This document shows, piece after piece, positions 33,269 through 42,509 of a stretch of DNA of 64,000 nt (the first letter of the stretch is position 1; each line of letters begins with the position of its first letter). Made by a program: the position numbers and the translations under genes. Origin of the DNA: Micromonospora rhizosphaerae. GTDB taxonomy: Bacteria; Actinomycetota; Actinomycetes; Mycobacteriales; Micromonosporaceae. The notes beneath the pieces were generated by a model. It made no database searches, had not been told where the DNA came from, and worked only from the letters and a program-made list of their open reading frames with translations. The stretch lies in assembly GCF_900091465.1 (NCBI RefSeq), contig NZ_FMHV01000002.1, forward strand, positions 4,030,001 to 4,094,000, given 5' to 3'.

Positions 33269-33316
33269 GTGCACCGGCCTCACGGCTTCGAGCGGCTTCA
33301 GCCGGACGGGTGCCGC

Positions 33317-34534
33317 TCAGATCCAGGGCAGCGGGTCGACCGGACGGCCGCCGAGCCGCACCTCGAAGTGCAGGTGGGGGCCGGTGGAGGCGCCGGTCGA
33401 CCCGACCAGCCCGATCACCTGTCCGGCCCGAACCCGCTGGCCCGGCGACACCAGGAGCCTGGACTGGTGGCCGTAGCAGGTGGACAGTCGCTGCCCGTCC
33501 GCCCTGCCGTGATCGATGCAGGTGTAGTTGCCGTAGCCGCCGTACCAGCCGGCCCGGGTGACGCGTCCGTCCGCGGCCGCGAGGATCGGGGTGCCGATGG
33601 GGGCGGCGAGATCCACACCGGGGTGCAGCTGCCACACCTTGTAGTAGGGGTCGAACCGGGTGCCGAACCTGCTGGTGAGCCGGCCCGACAGGGGACGGCC
33701 GAGGCGCCCGCCACCGTAGGCGGCACCGGCCGGTTCCTCGACGGCGAGCGCGGGGCGTACCCGCCGGTCGATCTCCTGCCGGAGGCTCGCCTCTTCCTGT
33801 TGGCGGCGGGTCAGTTCGGCCTGGCCGGAGGTGATCGCGGCGGACAGCGCGACGGCCCGCCCGGTGGGGGTGTCGACCACGTCCGCGGAGTCGGCTGCGG
33901 CGAGGGGCGCGGGGGATGCCGCCCCGGAAGCCGGGGCCGCGCCGGCGGTCAGGGCGGTCAGCAGTTGCAGCATCGGATCGGGTTCGCGCTGCAGCCTGGT
34001 CAGGTCGTCGCGGGTGCGGGCAAGGATGTTGTGCAGGTACTGGATCCGGTGCTGGACCTCGGTGAGCGCGGCGACCTGACGTGCCTGTGGTGTGACGGCT
34101 GCGTCCACGGGGGGCTGGGGATACAGGTCGGCGGCGGGGTCCGCGGCGATGATCGCGGCCGCGGAACCGGGGCTCGCCATCGGCCCGCCGTCCTCCGGCC
34201 GGACGCCCACGGGGCTGCCGCCGGTCGGCGGGGTATCCACGGTCGGTGCCGTCGGTCCGGCCGTGGGGGCAGCCGTCGGGGCGGTTGATGGTTCCAGCGT
34301 CGGCTCGAGTAGCGGAGGCTTGATGGGGGAGAGCGTGACCTGCGGCGGATTCACCGGGGGCAGCGACACCGACACGGAAGGGATGGGCAGGGTAGGCAGG
34401 GGCAGCGGCCCTTGCGCCGAGGAACGTGCCGCTGCCGTCCCCGCGCCGACGTCCAGCCAGACGGACGCCATCATCAGCGCCGCCGCCCCGGCGACGGCCG
34501 CCAGCGTTGCCTTTCTCGGCCCCTGTCCGTTCAT
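33317..34534 (-). CDS. Secreted M23 (LytM-type) peptidase with coiled-coil
   Basis: A 405-aa exported protein: signal peptide (ATLAAVAGAAALMMASV), a Pro/Thr-rich linker (~residues 42-130), a helical region (LTEVQHRIQYLHNILARTRD; ITSGQAELTRRQQEEASLRQ) and a C-terminal LytM domain with zinc ligands in LHPGVDLAAP and THLHFE-like GPHLHFEVRLGG. It should cleave peptidoglycan cross-bridges or, as a NlpD/EnvC-like protein, activate other hydrolases; key histidines are all present. Downstream of a wall-anchored DUF11-like gene, probably in one transcript. Confidence 0.9.
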   Translation of the reverse strand: MNGQGPRKATLAAVAGAAALMMASVWLDVGAGTAAARSSAQGPLPLPTLPIPSVSVSLPPVNPPQVTLSPIKPPLLEPTLEPSTAPTAAPTAGPTAPTVDTPPTGGSPVGVRPEDGGPMASPGSAAAIIAADPAADLYPQPPVDAAVTPQARQVAALTEVQHRIQYLHNILARTRDDLTRLQREPDPMLQLLTALTAGAAPASGAASPAPLAAADSADVVDTPTGRAVALSAAITSGQAELTRRQQEEASLRQEIDRRVRPALAVEEPAGAAYGGGRLGRPLSGRLTSRFGTRFDPYYKVWQLHPGVDLAAPIGTPILAAADGRVTRAGWYGGYGNYTCIDHGRADGQRLSTCYGHQSRLLVSPGQRVRAGQVIGLVGSTGASTGPHLHFEVRLGGRPVDPLPWI

Positions 34535-34598
34535 CCCGGACTCCTGCCCGTGTCCGCTGCTCGTCTCTTCCTCTACATCGGATCCCGATGCCCGGTTG

Positions 34599-35249
34599 TC
34601 ACAGCCGGCGCGGCGACCCTGGCTGGGCGCGACGACGCCGCAGCCGGCGACGCGTCAGGAGCGCGGCCGCCGCGACCGCGCCGGCCACCACCACCGCCGC
34701 GACAGCCGTCACCCACCTCGACCGGGCTGGCGGCTGGACCCTCGTTGCAGCCTGCGACTCCTGCCGCGGCTGTGCGGTGGGCGCCGATCCTGGCAGCAGA
34801 TAGGCGTTGCTGGCGATCGCAGCTCCGGTCGCAGTGGACTGCGCCGAGGCGACACTGACCCGGTTGCGGATCAGCGTGCCGGGTGGCGTACCCGGGCCCA
34901 TCCTCCCGGTGATCGTGATTTGCGGTGCCGGCGAGCCAGCCGCCAGGCGTAGGTCGCCGAGGTCGCAGACCACGGTACGGGCGGAGACCGCGCAGCGCCC
35001 CGGCTCCGCGCGCGCGGTCACGCCGTCCAGATCGGCCGTCGTGGTGAAGGTGACCCGCGCGGCGGTGAGGGCGCCCCCGCCGGAGATCGTGACGGTGTGG
35101 GTCACCCGCTGCCCAGGCAGTGCGCCGAACGGTGTCGAGGTCAGCGCGGGTGCGACGTCGACCGCAGGTGAGGGTGTCGGCGCCACAGCTCCTGCCACGG
35201 CGGCCGTCATGCCCACCACCGGCGCGGCAATGGACTCCCACACGCTCAC
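34599..35249 (-). CDS. DUF11-like surface protein with C-terminal membrane anchor
   Basis: A 216-aa protein. A beta-sandwich resembling DUF11/CARDB (GQRVTHTVTISGGGALTAAR, VVCDLGDLRLAAGS, IRNRVSVASAQS) is followed by a Pro/Gln-rich linker, one transmembrane helix (VTAVAAVVVAGAVAAAALL) and a basic tail (RRRLRRRRA). The pattern is that of a wall-associated or membrane-tethered exoprotein; no sortase motif is seen. It lies 64 bp upstream of the M23 peptidase, same strand, suggesting a shared role at the cell envelope. Confidence 0.7.
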   Translation of the reverse strand: MSVWESIAAPVVGMTAAVAGAVAPTPSPAVDVAPALTSTPFGALPGQRVTHTVTISGGGALTAARVTFTTTADLDGVTARAEPGRCAVSARTVVCDLGDLRLAAGSPAPQITITGRMGPGTPPGTLIRNRVSVASAQSTATGAAIASNAYLLPGSAPTAQPRQESQAATRVQPPARSRWVTAVAAVVVAGAVAAAALLTRRRLRRRRAQPGSPRRL

Positions 35250-35316
35250 ACCGTAGGCCCGCGGACGGGCGTCCGCCCGATCAGGGCCATCGATGAGAAT
35301 TGTTGCTGATCACCCA

Positions 35317-38121
35317 TCAGGCGGCACCGGCCAGGTCGAGCTGCACCGTGGCGATCTCCCACCCGCGCAACGGCAGGTGGACCAGGCCGTCGCCGTCGAC
35401 GGAGAGCGGCTCGCCGGGGCGACCGAGCAGGTCGCAGCGCCAGGCCCCGAATACGCCCCGCCTGGCCCCGATGACGGCGGTGGTCTCCGCCGGCGTCTGG
35501 GCCACCACCCGCAGCTCGGCGCGGCCGTCCCGGTCCCGGACGCTGGTCAGCACCACCCCCGGACCGTCGACGGTCAACCCGGTGACCGGCGCCGGCAGCG
35601 CGCTGGACACCTCGGCGGTGCCGGGGAAGGCGAGCAGATCGTGCCGGTACGCCTCGGCCGCCTCCAGCACCCCGGCGGAGTGCCATTCGCCGCGGAACGG
35701 CAGCATCGCCAGCTCGACGCTGCGGACGCCACGACACTGCGCCAGCGGCGTGGGCAGCTGCGGGCCGGCTGGCTCGTCGCGCAGGGCGTGCCGGTTGCGG
35801 GAGAGCATCCCGATCGACCGCAGGAGGGTCACGGCGAGTTCCCGGCCGGAGTCGGTCAGCTCGTACTCCGTGGGTTGGGTCAGCAGCACCGCGAGCGAGC
35901 CCTCGGCGCCTCCGGCGGCGACGAACCCGGACGCGGGGAAGGTCGGCAGCGGGACCTCGCCGCCGCCGCCCTCGGCGGTCAACCCCCGCTCGACGACCGC
36001 GAACTGGCCCTCCGCGTACGAGGAGGCGGCGGGCGACGGCAGTGGCAGGTGCAGCCGGACCCGGTGGTCGTCGCAGCGATTGTCGAAGTCGATCCGCAGC
36101 CGCAGGAACCGTTCGCCGGCGCGCAGCTCGACCCGGGTGGTCACGGTGATCGCCTCCCGGTCGACCGCCCTCGAACCCGCGTCGATGTAGGCCCCGACCG
36201 GCCACCGGTACTCGCGGACCACGTCCAGGACGGCGACCACCGGCCCCTCGTGCACGGCGTCGATGTGCACCGCGCGGGGCTTGTCGACAAGCTCGTCCAC
36301 GGCCGGCGGGGCGTAGTTGTAGCTGTCGCCCACATCGCCGCCGTCGACGATCCGGCCGAGGCCGTCGACGCTCAGCCCGTCCGGGGTGGAAACCCGCAGC
36401 GTGCCGTCCTCGGCGACCTCGACGCGCAGCAGGCCGTTGTCGACGACCCCGTCGACCACCGTCACGGGCGCCGGCACGGCGCTACCGCTCGCCGGCAGGG
36501 CCGGGCCGCTCGCCGGCAGGGCGGGGCCGCTCGCCGGCAGGGACATCGGGCGTACCGCGGCGTGCCCGAGCGCCGGTACGCCGACCGGCGCGGCGACGGT
36601 CAGCCGCGGGGCGGCGAGGATGCGCACCCGCCACCGGTCCGGTCCGACGGCGGCGGCGAGCGCCAGCCGCACGTCCTCGACGTCGAAGGCGGGATCGCCG
36701 TGCTGGGCCACGTGGAAGGTGAGGGTGGCGTCGTCGGGTGACACCGACCAGGCGGTGATCTCCTGGCCGTACAGTTCGCAGCCGTGCACGCGGGTGAGCA
36801 CGGCGGGCAGGTCGGCCGCCGGCACCAGGTCGTCGGCGAGCAGCGTCCGGGCCCGGTCGAGGACCTGCACGGGAACCACCTCGCCGTCGGCGCCGACCAG
36901 ACCCACCGGCCCGCCGCCGACGGGCGCCTCGACGTCCAGGCGGACCAGCGCGGTCCGGGCCGCCGGCGTCGGGTTGAACAGCAGGTAGGCGTCGTTCGGC
37001 ACGGCGGCGGCCAGTCGGGCGCCGACCAGGTCACAGACCGCCCGGCCGAGCTGGTCCGCCTCGGCCAGCCGGGCGGCCACCTGCTCGGCGGTCTCGTCGC
37101 AGCCGCAGCCGGTCACCGAGTCGTGGCAGCTGGCGTCGATCAGCCGGCTCCAGGCCATGTCGAGGAAGCGCTGCACCGACGGGTCGCCGTAGAGGGCGGC
37201 GACCGGTTCCGCGTACCGCTCGACCCGCCGCTCGGCGCGGCCCATCGCCCGCTTGAGGTGGCCGCGGACGGAGATCACGCCGGGGAGGATGTTGGCCCGG
37301 GCGTGCGACCGCAGCTCGCCGCGCACGGTGGGCAGGCCGTCCACCGTGGCCGGCTGGGTGGCGAAGTACTCGGCCAGCGTGCCCAGCCGCAGGTGCACGC
37401 CCGCCACCCGGGCGGCGGCCAGCAGGTCGGGGGCGTCCGGCGCCGGCGCGGCGTGGTCCGTGCCGTACATCGCCAGGATCGGGGTCGCGTCGCCGTCGGG
37501 CCGCCAGCCGCGCAGCCGGTCGGCCAGGTCGGTCGCCCGGCGGGTGACCAGGCGTGGATCGTCCATCAGGCCGGCGGCGTTGCCGTAGCCGCCGGGCAGG
37601 TATTCGGTGCGGATCGCGGTGCCGTCCGGGGCCTGCCAGGCGAACGCGTGCGACCGCACCCGCTCCGGTACGCCGCGGAACACGCAGGCGTGGGCCAGCC
37701 CCGCCCCCGCCAGGATCTGCGGCATCTGCGCGATGTGGCCGAACATGTCGGGCAGGTAGCCGACCGGCATCGCCCCGCCCAGCGCGGCGCTGCGGGCCAG
37801 CCCGCGTTCCAGGTTGCGGACGATGTTCTCCCCGGAGCAGAGGAACTCGTCAAGCAGGATCTGCCACGGCCCGATCGCCAGCCGCCCGGCGCGCACCAGC
37901 GCGAGGACCTGCTCCCGGCGCTCCGGCCGGACCTCCAGGTAGTCGTCGACCGCGGCGAGTTGACCGTCCAGGGTGAACCGCTGGCGGTCGTCCTGCTCCA
38001 TCCGGTCGAACACCTCGTCGAGCAGAGCCACCAGCCGCAGCCGGAACCGCTGGAACGGCTCGTACCACTCCCGGTCCCAGTGGGTGTGCGGGACCACGAT
38101 GATCTCTGCCGGCCGGTCCAT
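35317..38121 (-). CDS. GH38 alpha-mannosidase
   Basis: A 934-aa cytoplasmic alpha-mannosidase. Zinc-site motif VVPHTHWDREWY at the N-terminus, nucleophile region VGYLPDMFGHIAQMPQIL, SCHDSVTGCGCDET in the helical domain, then C-terminal beta domains (DGTLRVSTPDGLSVDGLGRI). It has no signal peptide, so its substrate must be imported, in line with the ABC transporter encoded upstream. A Pro-Ala-Ser linker at ~526-546 comes from a 21-bp tandem repeat. It is the last gene of an eight-gene operon; its ATG overlaps the preceding stop (TGATG). Confidence 0.93.
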   Translation of the reverse strand: MDRPAEIIVVPHTHWDREWYEPFQRFRLRLVALLDEVFDRMEQDDRQRFTLDGQLAAVDDYLEVRPERREQVLALVRAGRLAIGPWQILLDEFLCSGENIVRNLERGLARSAALGGAMPVGYLPDMFGHIAQMPQILAGAGLAHACVFRGVPERVRSHAFAWQAPDGTAIRTEYLPGGYGNAAGLMDDPRLVTRRATDLADRLRGWRPDGDATPILAMYGTDHAAPAPDAPDLLAAARVAGVHLRLGTLAEYFATQPATVDGLPTVRGELRSHARANILPGVISVRGHLKRAMGRAERRVERYAEPVAALYGDPSVQRFLDMAWSRLIDASCHDSVTGCGCDETAEQVAARLAEADQLGRAVCDLVGARLAAAVPNDAYLLFNPTPAARTALVRLDVEAPVGGGPVGLVGADGEVVPVQVLDRARTLLADDLVPAADLPAVLTRVHGCELYGQEITAWSVSPDDATLTFHVAQHGDPAFDVEDVRLALAAAVGPDRWRVRILAAPRLTVAAPVGVPALGHAAVRPMSLPASGPALPASGPALPASGSAVPAPVTVVDGVVDNGLLRVEVAEDGTLRVSTPDGLSVDGLGRIVDGGDVGDSYNYAPPAVDELVDKPRAVHIDAVHEGPVVAVLDVVREYRWPVGAYIDAGSRAVDREAITVTTRVELRAGERFLRLRIDFDNRCDDHRVRLHLPLPSPAASSYAEGQFAVVERGLTAEGGGGEVPLPTFPASGFVAAGGAEGSLAVLLTQPTEYELTDSGRELAVTLLRSIGMLSRNRHALRDEPAGPQLPTPLAQCRGVRSVELAMLPFRGEWHSAGVLEAAEAYRHDLLAFPGTAEVSSALPAPVTGLTVDGPGVVLTSVRDRDGRAELRVVAQTPAETTAVIGARRGVFGAWRCDLLGRPGEPLSVDGDGLVHLPLRGWEIATVQLDLAGAA
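36485..36545. repeat. 21-bp tandem repeat inside the alpha-mannosidase gene
   Basis: Three near-identical copies of CCGCTCGCCGGCAGGGC plus GGG, each adding seven residues (LPASGPA) to the protein. In-frame, interdomain position; a likely site of copy-number variation. Confidence 0.85.
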
Positions 38122-39266
38122 CAGCTTGCCGCCTCTCCGCCGATCGCCGCCCCGGTCAGCTCACCGTAGCGGCGTACCACCTGTTGGCTGGTCCGTAGAT
38201 CGGCCGCGCCCTCCGCCACGCCGGTCAGCGGCCGCACGCCCGCGGTCACCATCGCGTGGAAGGCGACCAGTTCCTGCTCGAAGGCCTCGGTCACCGAGCG
38301 GAAGACCGCCCGCCGCTCGCCGCCGCCGTGCCGGTCCACCGCGGTCAGCGTGGTGGGGGCGTTGAGCAGGTACGGCGATGGGAAGACCAGTTCCAGGGCG
38401 CCCCGGGCGTGGTGCAGGGTCACGGTCTCCCGGTAGGCCGGGCAGTCCGGCAGGTTGAGCCATCGGATGCCGTACCGCCCGCCGGCGGGCAGCCGCCCGG
38501 AGATCTCCACCGACGGCTCGGGCGGCCCGTCCGGCGCCAGCGGCCAGGTGGCGACGTGGTCCACCGTGGCCGGCGCCCCGGTGAAGAGCCGCAGCAGGGA
38601 CAGATCGTGCGAGATGCTGTTGATCAGGATCTGGTAGAGGGTGCGGGCGCCGGCGTCCCCGCCCACCGCGGCGTCGAGCAGCCGCTCGTCCGCCGCGCGC
38701 AGCCGGGCCGCCTGCTCGGCGGGCAGGTCCCGCGGCGCCGGGGGCAGGTTGGCGAACGCTAGTTGCTGGTCGCCGCCGGCGTGCAGCACGGTCACCTCGA
38801 CCGCGTGCACCGCTGCCGCGCCGCCGATCTCCTTCAGCAGGCGGGCGGCCTCGGCCACCGCCGGGTCGTACTGCTTCATGTAGCCGACCATCAGCGGTGC
38901 GGTCCCGGCGTCGGGCCCGGTCAACCGGCCCGTCTCGGCGAGGGTGTAGGCGAGCGGCTTCTCGCAGAGCACCGGGAGCCCGTGGCGCAGTGCCGTCGCG
39001 GCGAGTCCGCCGTGCGAGCCGGACGTGGCCAGCAGCACTGCGTCGCAGCCGCCCGAGCTGAGCATCGCGGCCGCGTCGGTGTGGCGGCGGGCCGGTTCGA
39101 CGCCGTACCGGGCGCCGAGTTCGGCCAGCCGCGCGGGGGACAGGTCGCTCAGCGCGACGATGTCGAACAGGTCGGCGCGGCGTTGCAGCAGCGGCAGGTG
39201 CACCGTACGGGCTATGACGCCCAGACCGGCCACCGCGATCCTGATCCGCTTTCCCGGTTCGGTCAT
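38121..39266 (-). CDS. Gfo/Idh/MocA family oxidoreductase
   Basis: A 381-aa NAD(P)-dependent sugar/inositol dehydrogenase-like protein. The Rossmann fingerprint is IAVAGLGVIARTVHLPLLQR, followed by VLLATSGSHGGLAATALRHG and the signature EKPLAYTLAETG with the catalytic-site Lys. LPADGRYGI-like and NSISHDLSLLRLF segments fit the C-terminal beta-sheet and active-site His. ATG 39266 overlaps the upstream stop (ATGA); its own stop overlaps the mannosidase start. Probably oxidises a sugar released or imported by this operon. Confidence 0.9.
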   Translation of the reverse strand: MTEPGKRIRIAVAGLGVIARTVHLPLLQRRADLFDIVALSDLSPARLAELGARYGVEPARRHTDAAAMLSSGGCDAVLLATSGSHGGLAATALRHGLPVLCEKPLAYTLAETGRLTGPDAGTAPLMVGYMKQYDPAVAEAARLLKEIGGAAAVHAVEVTVLHAGGDQQLAFANLPPAPRDLPAEQAARLRAADERLLDAAVGGDAGARTLYQILINSISHDLSLLRLFTGAPATVDHVATWPLAPDGPPEPSVEISGRLPAGGRYGIRWLNLPDCPAYRETVTLHHARGALELVFPSPYLLNAPTTLTAVDRHGGGERRAVFRSVTEAFEQELVAFHAMVTAGVRPLTGVAEGAADLRTSQQVVRRYGELTGAAIGGEAAS

Positions 39267-40174
39267 CGCAGCGCCTCCTGCAGCCACCGCCGGTTGGCGC
39301 GCTGGTCGGCGCGAACCCGGTCCAGGTCGCGGCCCTGCTCAGGCGCGTCCTGCTCGATCACCAGCCAGCCGGCGTAGCCGATCTCGTCGAGCCCGTGCAG
39401 CACCCCGGCGAGGTCGACGTCGCCGGTGCCCAGCGCGCAGAACCCGCCGGCGGCGACCACCTCGGCGAGGCCGCCACCGGCCTCCCGGACGCGGCCGTGC
39501 GCGGCCAGGTCGGCGTCCTTCAGGTGCACCTGACCGATCCGTCCGGCCCATTTGCGGAGGGCCGCGACCGGGTCGCCGCCGGCCAGCGTCAGGTGCCCGG
39601 TGTCCAGGCAGATCGCGACGTCGGTCAGCTCCAGCAGCCGGTCGGCCTCCGCCTCGGTCTCCACGTCGGTGCCGAGGTGGTAGTGGAACACCGGTTCCAG
39701 TCCCCGGTCGCGGCAGCGGTCGACGGCCTGCTGCACCCGCGCGGCGAAGCCCGGCCAGGCGGCGGCGGGCAGCGCCGACGCCAGGTCCGGCGGGGTGCCC
39801 GGCCGGGCCATCCGGGCCGGGTTGGCCGAGCAGGCCAGGGTGGGCCGGGGCGCGAAGCGCGGGTCGTCGACGGGTACGGCGGTGAACACGTCCAGCGCCG
39901 CGTCGAGCTGGGCCAGGTCCGCGGCGAATCCGTCCGGATCGGCGAAGCGCAGGTCCACCCAACCACCGGCGAGCCCGATGCCGGCCCCGGCCAGCCGCCG
40001 GGTGAGCACCTCGCCGGTGCCGAGGAAGCCGATCGGCCCGGAGTCCACCCCGGTATAGCCGTCCCCGGTCAGCGCCGCCAGCAGGTCCTCCGGCCCGACC
40101 TCCGGGTCGATCGCCTGGTAGATGCCGTAGTTGACGGGGGCTCCGGCCACCCGCGTTCGTCCGGTCAGCTGCAC
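39263..40174 (-). CDS. Sugar phosphate isomerase/epimerase (AP-endonuclease-2 TIM barrel)
   Basis: A 303-aa xylose-isomerase-like TIM barrel, also the fold of IolE and IolI. Motifs: VNYGIYQAIDPE at the start, FHYHLGTDVETEAEADRLLE (metal-binding His/Glu), VAICLDTGHLTLAGGDP (metal Asp/His) and GRIGQVHLKDAD, with YAGWLVIEQDAPEQ carrying the last metal Glu. GTG 40174 overlaps the end of the PHP gene by 10 nt; longer starts are unlikely. It would isomerise or dehydrate a keto-sugar or inosose next to the Gfo/Idh/MocA dehydrogenase. Confidence 0.88.
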   Translation of the reverse strand: MQLTGRTRVAGAPVNYGIYQAIDPEVGPEDLLAALTGDGYTGVDSGPIGFLGTGEVLTRRLAGAGIGLAGGWVDLRFADPDGFAADLAQLDAALDVFTAVPVDDPRFAPRPTLACSANPARMARPGTPPDLASALPAAAWPGFAARVQQAVDRCRDRGLEPVFHYHLGTDVETEAEADRLLELTDVAICLDTGHLTLAGGDPVAALRKWAGRIGQVHLKDADLAAHGRVREAGGGLAEVVAAGGFCALGTGDVDLAGVLHGLDEIGYAGWLVIEQDAPEQGRDLDRVRADQRANRRWLQEALR

Positions 40175-41373
40175 AGTGCGATCACCTCCATGCGGTGGGA
40201 TTCCAGGACGTGCAGCCCGTCGCCGGCCGGCAGCAGGCACCGGTCGCCGCGGACCACCCGGTGGCTGCCGTCGGGGTAGCCGAGCAGCGCGCCGTCGGCG
40301 TCGAGCGCCAGCAACTCGTCGCCCAACCGCAGCAGCAGGGGAGCGTCCGGTCCGGCGGAGATCGCGGTGCGGCCGGCGCCCAGCGCCTCGCGGACCGCCG
40401 CCTCGTCGCCTGGGTCACCGTCGGTGAGCACCCAGGTGGTGGGCGCGCCGGGCAGCGCGTCCGCGCCGGGCCGGTGGTAGTCGCTGCCCCCGATGGGTAC
40501 GACGTCCGGCCGCCAGGCCTGCGCCCACGCCAGCGGCGCGCCCCAGGTGCGGTCCCACCAGCTCGAGTGCCACACCTCCACGAACCGGGTGCGGGTGGTC
40601 ACCGGCTGCCGCCAGGCGCAGTCGCCGGAGAGCGGGTGGTTGATCGACATCAGCCCGCCCGCGCGCTCGGCAGTGGCGAGCCACTCGTCCGGCGGCTGGC
40701 GGAAGTCCACCCAACCCACCGGGCCGAACACGTTGGCGTGCCCGCGGTCGGTGGTCACCTCCTGCCCCGGCACCAGCGTGATCCCGTACCGGCGGCCGGC
40801 GTCCGCCAGCCACGGGTGGTGGCTGACGGTGTTGTGGTCGGTGACCGCGAGGAAGTCCAGGCGCCGGGAGACGGCGAGGGCGGCGAGTTCGTCGATCGTC
40901 TGCGCGCCGTCGCTGTGCACGGTGTGGGCGTGCAGGTCACCGGCGAGCCAGCGCCGCCCGTCGACTTCGGGCACCGCCCGGCGGGGCGGCCGCTCCGGCC
41001 GAGGCGGCGCCTCCGGTGCCGGCGGCGGGGCGGGCGGGCTGGTGCTGGTGGTGGCGGTGACCTCGAAGTCCAGCCCCTGCGGCGGCACGCGGTGCAGCCG
41101 CAACAGGACGTGCCATTCGCCCGGCTCCAACTCGCCGGGAAGGTAACCGGGGGTGGCCCAGTCCGCGGCGACGGTGTACCCGTCGCGGACGCCGCCGGAC
41201 CAGCCGCGGAAGCCGGCCGGGCCCACGCAGCCGAGGTCGAGCACGCCGTCGGCGCGGGGATAGTCCAGCCGGACGGTCAGCGCGGCGGTGCCCGGCGCGA
41301 CGGTGACCGGCACGGCGCGCATCACGTTCTCGGCGCGGTCCCGCAGGGTCCACCTGCCCCGGTGTACCACCAT
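40165..41373 (-). CDS. PHP-domain metal-dependent phosphoesterase (CehA/McbA-like)
   Basis: A 402-aa protein. An N-terminal beta domain (~1-130) precedes the PHP domain with metal motifs GDLHAHTVHSDG, LAVTDHNTVSHH, PGQEVTTDRGHANVFG and IGGSDYHRPGAD. Such enzymes hydrolyse phosphate or carbamate esters; the substrate here is unknown but the place between a sugar transporter ATPase and an isomerase suggests a sugar-linked phosphate or ester. A TTG at 41379 overlapping the ATPase stop could also start it; the ATG at 41373 is preferred. Confidence 0.85.
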   Translation of the reverse strand: MVVHRGRWTLRDRAENVMRAVPVTVAPGTAALTVRLDYPRADGVLDLGCVGPAGFRGWSGGVRDGYTVAADWATPGYLPGELEPGEWHVLLRLHRVPPQGLDFEVTATTSTSPPAPPPAPEAPPRPERPPRRAVPEVDGRRWLAGDLHAHTVHSDGAQTIDELAALAVSRRLDFLAVTDHNTVSHHPWLADAGRRYGITLVPGQEVTTDRGHANVFGPVGWVDFRQPPDEWLATAERAGGLMSINHPLSGDCAWRQPVTTRTRFVEVWHSSWWDRTWGAPLAWAQAWRPDVVPIGGSDYHRPGADALPGAPTTWVLTDGDPGDEAAVREALGAGRTAISAGPDAPLLLRLGDELLALDADGALLGYPDGSHRVVRGDRCLLPAGDGLHVLESHRMEVIALCS

Positions 41374-41375
41374 GG

Positions 41376-42509
41376 TCAAGCGTCCGCCCCGACGCCGGTA
41401 CGCGGCGCCGGCACCGTGGCCGCCGAGCCCACCAGTTCGCCGTCCCGGTAGAGCAGCGACCGACCGGGCCGGGGCACCAGCCAGCCGGTGTCACCCGGCT
41501 CGGGTTCGCGCCCCTCAGGCACCACGACCTGCACGCTGGTCGGCGCGGCGTCGTCCTCCGCCGGGACGTCCAGGGAGACCAGGGAGAAGCTGCCCAGGTT
41601 CTCCACCACCACGACCTGCCCGCTCAGCGCGTCGGGCCCCGGCTCGGCGAAGTAGTCGAGGTACTCGGGGCGGACGCCGTAGACCAGGCTCTCCCCGTCG
41701 ACCACCTGACCGCGAGCGTCGTCGGGCACTGGCAGCCGCACCCCGGCGACGGTCAGGTCGTCGCCGCGGACCCGGGCCGGGATCAGGTTCATCGGGGTGG
41801 AGCCGATGAAGCCGGCGACGAACGTGTTGGCCGGGCGGCGGAACACCTCGGTGGGCGTGCCGACCTGCCGGATCCGCCCGCCCTCCATCACCGCGATCCG
41901 GTCGGCGAGGGCCAGCGCCTCGGCCTGGTCGTGGGTGACGAACACGGTGGTCACGCCCAGCTCGCGTTGCAGCCGCTTGAGAAACGTGCGCGCCTCCAGC
42001 CGCAGCCGGGCGTCCAGGTTGGACAGCGGCTCGTCGAGCAGGAAGACCTGCGGGTGACAGGCCATCGCCCGGGCCAGCGCGACGCGCTGCTGCTGCCCGC
42101 CGGAGAGCTGCCCGGGGCGGCGGTCCAGCAGCGCCGACAGGCCCAGCTCGTCGGCGGTGCTCGCGGCCTTGTCCTGCCGGACCGCCTTGTTGACCTTCTT
42201 GATCCGCAGCGGGTAGGCGATGTTGTCCCGCACCGTCATGTGCGGAAAGAGCGCGTAGTCCTGGAAGACCATCGCCACGTCCCGCTGCCCGGGCGGCAGG
42301 TTGGTGACCGTACGCTCGCCGATCCGCACGCTGCCGCCGGAGGCGACCTCGAGCCCGGCGATGGTGCGCAGCAGGGTGGTCTTGCCGCAGCCGGAGGGGC
42401 CGAGCAGGGCGAAGAACTCGCCGTCGGCGATCTCCAGGTCGAGGGCGTCCAGGGCCCGCACCCCGTTGGGGTAGACCTTGGTCAGCTCGCGCATGGTGAT
42501 GGCGGACAT
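41376..42509 (-). CDS. Sugar ABC transporter ATP-binding protein (MalK/UgpC type)
   Basis: A 377-aa CUT1-type ATPase: Walker A GPSGCGKTT, signature LSGGQQQR, Walker B VFLLDEPLSNLD, switch His in VTHDQAEA, and a C-terminal TOBE/MalK-like regulatory region (LVYGVRPEYLDYF; VVVENLGSFSLVSL). TGATG overlap with the upstream permease. Housing an ATPase within the operon is unusual for actinomycete CUT1 systems, which often share MsiK, so this transporter is self-sufficient. Confidence 0.92.
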   Translation of the reverse strand: MSAITMRELTKVYPNGVRALDALDLEIADGEFFALLGPSGCGKTTLLRTIAGLEVASGGSVRIGERTVTNLPPGQRDVAMVFQDYALFPHMTVRDNIAYPLRIKKVNKAVRQDKAASTADELGLSALLDRRPGQLSGGQQQRVALARAMACHPQVFLLDEPLSNLDARLRLEARTFLKRLQRELGVTTVFVTHDQAEALALADRIAVMEGGRIRQVGTPTEVFRRPANTFVAGFIGSTPMNLIPARVRGDDLTVAGVRLPVPDDARGQVVDGESLVYGVRPEYLDYFAEPGPDALSGQVVVVENLGSFSLVSLDVPAEDDAAPTSVQVVVPEGREPEPGDTGWLVPRPGRSLLYRDGELVGSAATVPAPRTGVGADA

